This document shows, one piece after another, positions 63,008 to 64,000 of a stretch of DNA of 64,000 bases. The stretch covers positions 124,001-188,000 of the forward strand of contig JAOSJP010000037.1 in NCBI GenBank assembly GCA_027494015.1, written 5' to 3'. The notes under the pieces were generated by a model. That model was not told the origin of the DNA. It made no database searches and saw only the letters and a list, made by a program, of their open reading frames with translations. The translations under genes were made by a program, and so were the position numbers. This DNA comes from Anaerolineae bacterium (GTDB taxonomy: Bacteria > Chloroflexota > Anaerolineae > Aggregatilineales > Aggregatilineaceae). Each line of letters begins with the position of its first letter. Within the stretch, counting starts at the first letter, position 1.

Positions 63008-63607
63008 ATGAAGGTCATTCTCAAAGAGTACGTCTACAAGCACGGGGTCGCCGGCGACGTGGTGACTGTGGCCGATGGATTCGCCCGCAACTACCTGATC
63101 CCCCGTGGCCTGGCGATCAAGGCGACGCCGGGCGCGCTGCGCGAAAATCAGCACCTGATCAAGCAGTCGGCTCAGCGCCGCGAAGAACTGCGCGGCATGG
63201 AACACGAAGCCGCGCAGAAGATTCACGGCGTGGAGCTGGTCTTCGGCGTCAAGGCTGGCAAGAATCGCAAGCTGTATGGCTCGATCACCACCCGTGACAT
63301 CGCTCAGGCTCTGCTGGAAAAGACCGGCGTGGACATCAACCGCCGGCGCATCAGCGAGCGCCCGCTGCGCGAGCTGGGCGTGCACGAAGTCCCGGTGCGT
63401 ATCGCCGCGCACGTCTCGCCTGTGCTGCGCGTCGTCGTCATCCGCGAAGAAGAGGTCCCTGCGTACCTGGCGGGCCAGCAGGTCTCCAGCCTGGCCGAAG
63501 AGCAGACCTTCACGGTGATCGAAGTGGAAGAGGCCGTCGAAGCGGGCGAAGCCGCTGAACACGAACCGGCAGGCGAAGACGGGCAACCAGACGAGTCGGC
63601 TGAGTAG
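63008..63607 (+). CDS. rplI: 50S ribosomal protein L9
   Basis: The 199-residue protein starts MKVILKEYVYKHGVAGDVVT and has the N-terminal L9 signature DGFARNYLIPRGLAIKATPG, then a helical linker and the C-terminal domain (LYGSITTRDIAQALLEKTGV, LGVHEVPVRIAAHVSPVLRV). An unusual acidic tail of about 45 residues (EQTFTVIEVEEAVEAGEAAE ...) makes it longer than the usual 150. L9 binds 23S rRNA at the base of the L1 stalk. GAGGAAAC lies before the ATG. It is not next to rpsF, ssb or rpsR as in many bacteria. Confidence 0.96.
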   Translation: MKVILKEYVYKHGVAGDVVTVADGFARNYLIPRGLAIKATPGALRENQHLIKQSAQRREELRGMEHEAAQKIHGVELVFGVKAGKNRKLYGSITTRDIAQALLEKTGVDINRRRISERPLRELGVHEVPVRIAAHVSPVLRVVVIREEEVPAYLAGQQVSSLAEEQTFTVIEVEEAVEAGEAAEHEPAGEDGQPDESAE

Positions 63608-63631
63608 ACCGTGTCCGCACGGTCGTATTGA

Positions 63632-63961
63632 ATGCGCGCTGACGAATCGAGTGCTGGCACAGCCATTGATCTGATAGGTTTTGTGACGCGCCATCTGGCC
63701 TGTGCACAGTGCCATTCTGCCTACACGCCGTCTGATGTGCAGGTGACGCAGCACGAGCACGACGAATGGTCGCTGGTGGCGACCTGTCCGTCGTGCAGCG
63801 CGCGGCGCGTGATCACCGCCTACGACGAGCCGCCCTACCAACGGCTGGACGGCCCGCATGGCCCGTCCCTGCCGTCGCTCTCGGCGCTGGACGTGGCGGA
63901 ATGGCGAGCGTTTCTCAGCCGGTTCAGAGGGGACATGATCGACCTGCTGGCCGGGGGCTGA
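63632..63961 (+). CDS. Zinc-ribbon hypothetical protein
   Basis: A 109-residue protein with CxxC pairs: CAQCHSAYTPSDV and CPSCSARRVITAYD, consistent with one zinc ribbon. The remainder (PPYQRLDGPHGPSLPSLSAL ... MIDLLAGG) is not recognised. It has no ribosome site, but begins 25 bases after rplI and may be read from the same transcript. Role unknown; a nucleic-acid or protein-contact function is possible. Confidence 0.7.
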   Translation: MRADESSAGTAIDLIGFVTRHLACAQCHSAYTPSDVQVTQHEHDEWSLVATCPSCSARRVITAYDEPPYQRLDGPHGPSLPSLSALDVAEWRAFLSRFRGDMIDLLAGG

Positions 63962-64000
63962 GCGCGCCGGCTTCAAAGACAGAGAAATGCACAGGCGGGT

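Overview
This 64 kb window is GC-rich (roughly two thirds G+C by eye) and carries ordinary single-copy bacterial genes: infC-rpmI-rplT, dnaN, rplI, murJ, an aa3/caa3-type cytochrome c oxidase operon and two tRNAs. The gene styles (multi-GAF/PAS histidine kinases, SH3b plus glycoside-hydrolase-like secreted proteins, a TIR-WD40 protein, an ArsA ATPase with a C-terminal HSP20-like domain, a CcmE of the Cys-x-x-x-Tyr type) and the very dense dispersed palindromic intergenic repeats point to a free-living aerobic member of the Chloroflexota, probably Anaerolineae-like. That placement is inference; no rRNA is present.

Layout. 1-4.1 kb: a truncated membrane protein gene, a frameshifted SpoU/TrmH methyltransferase, and the translation operon infC-rpmI-rplT with a clear promoter and terminator. 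4.5-14.4 kb: a 1,520-residue multi-sensor histidine kinase, a beta-CASP RNase-like protein, RNase D and CorA (coupled), an HNH endonuclease and an orphan CcmE. 14.7-25.4 kb: cell-surface proteins, including a PPC-domain protein, two tandem glycoside-hydrolase-like proteins of which the second has lost catalytic residues, a UbiB/ABC1 kinase and a secreted protein with a duplicated module. 25.7-40.5 kb: ArsA-like ATPase, tRNA-Asn, an M29 aminopeptidase, a compact low-GC DUF488-DUF488-OB operon, a degenerate APH-type kinase coupled to a TPR membrane protein, a polytopic membrane protein, a class D/E sortase, a methyltransferase, a cNMP-binding protein and MurJ. 40.9-50.5 kb: a NarL-type sensor kinase, tRNA-Val, a HAD hydrolase, a tyrosine phosphatase framed by two inverted 220-bp MITE-like elements, and the cytochrome oxidase operon ctaC-ctaD-ctaE-ctaF. 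50.5-64 kb: a 1.25-kb tandem array of about 195-bp units, dnaN, a phosphoribosyltransferase-like protein, an SPFH protein, a methyltransferase/glycosyltransferase pair, a TIR-TM-WD40 protein, XdhC, rplI and a zinc-ribbon protein.

Most intergenic space is made of a few interlocking repeat families: GTAGGGGCGGGTTT palindromes, GACTTCCGAAGTC palindromes, CCTCACCCCC...GGGGGTGAGG hairpins, TTGGTTGTTGG arrays and CTTCCCCC hairpins. They occur as composite blocks in both orientations. The points most worth a second look are the TIR-WD40 protein, the DUF488 pair with an OB-fold partner, a 277-bp inverted-repeat-bounded element at 21.7 kb, the MITE-framed phosphatase, and two sets of enzymes whose catalytic residues have been replaced.
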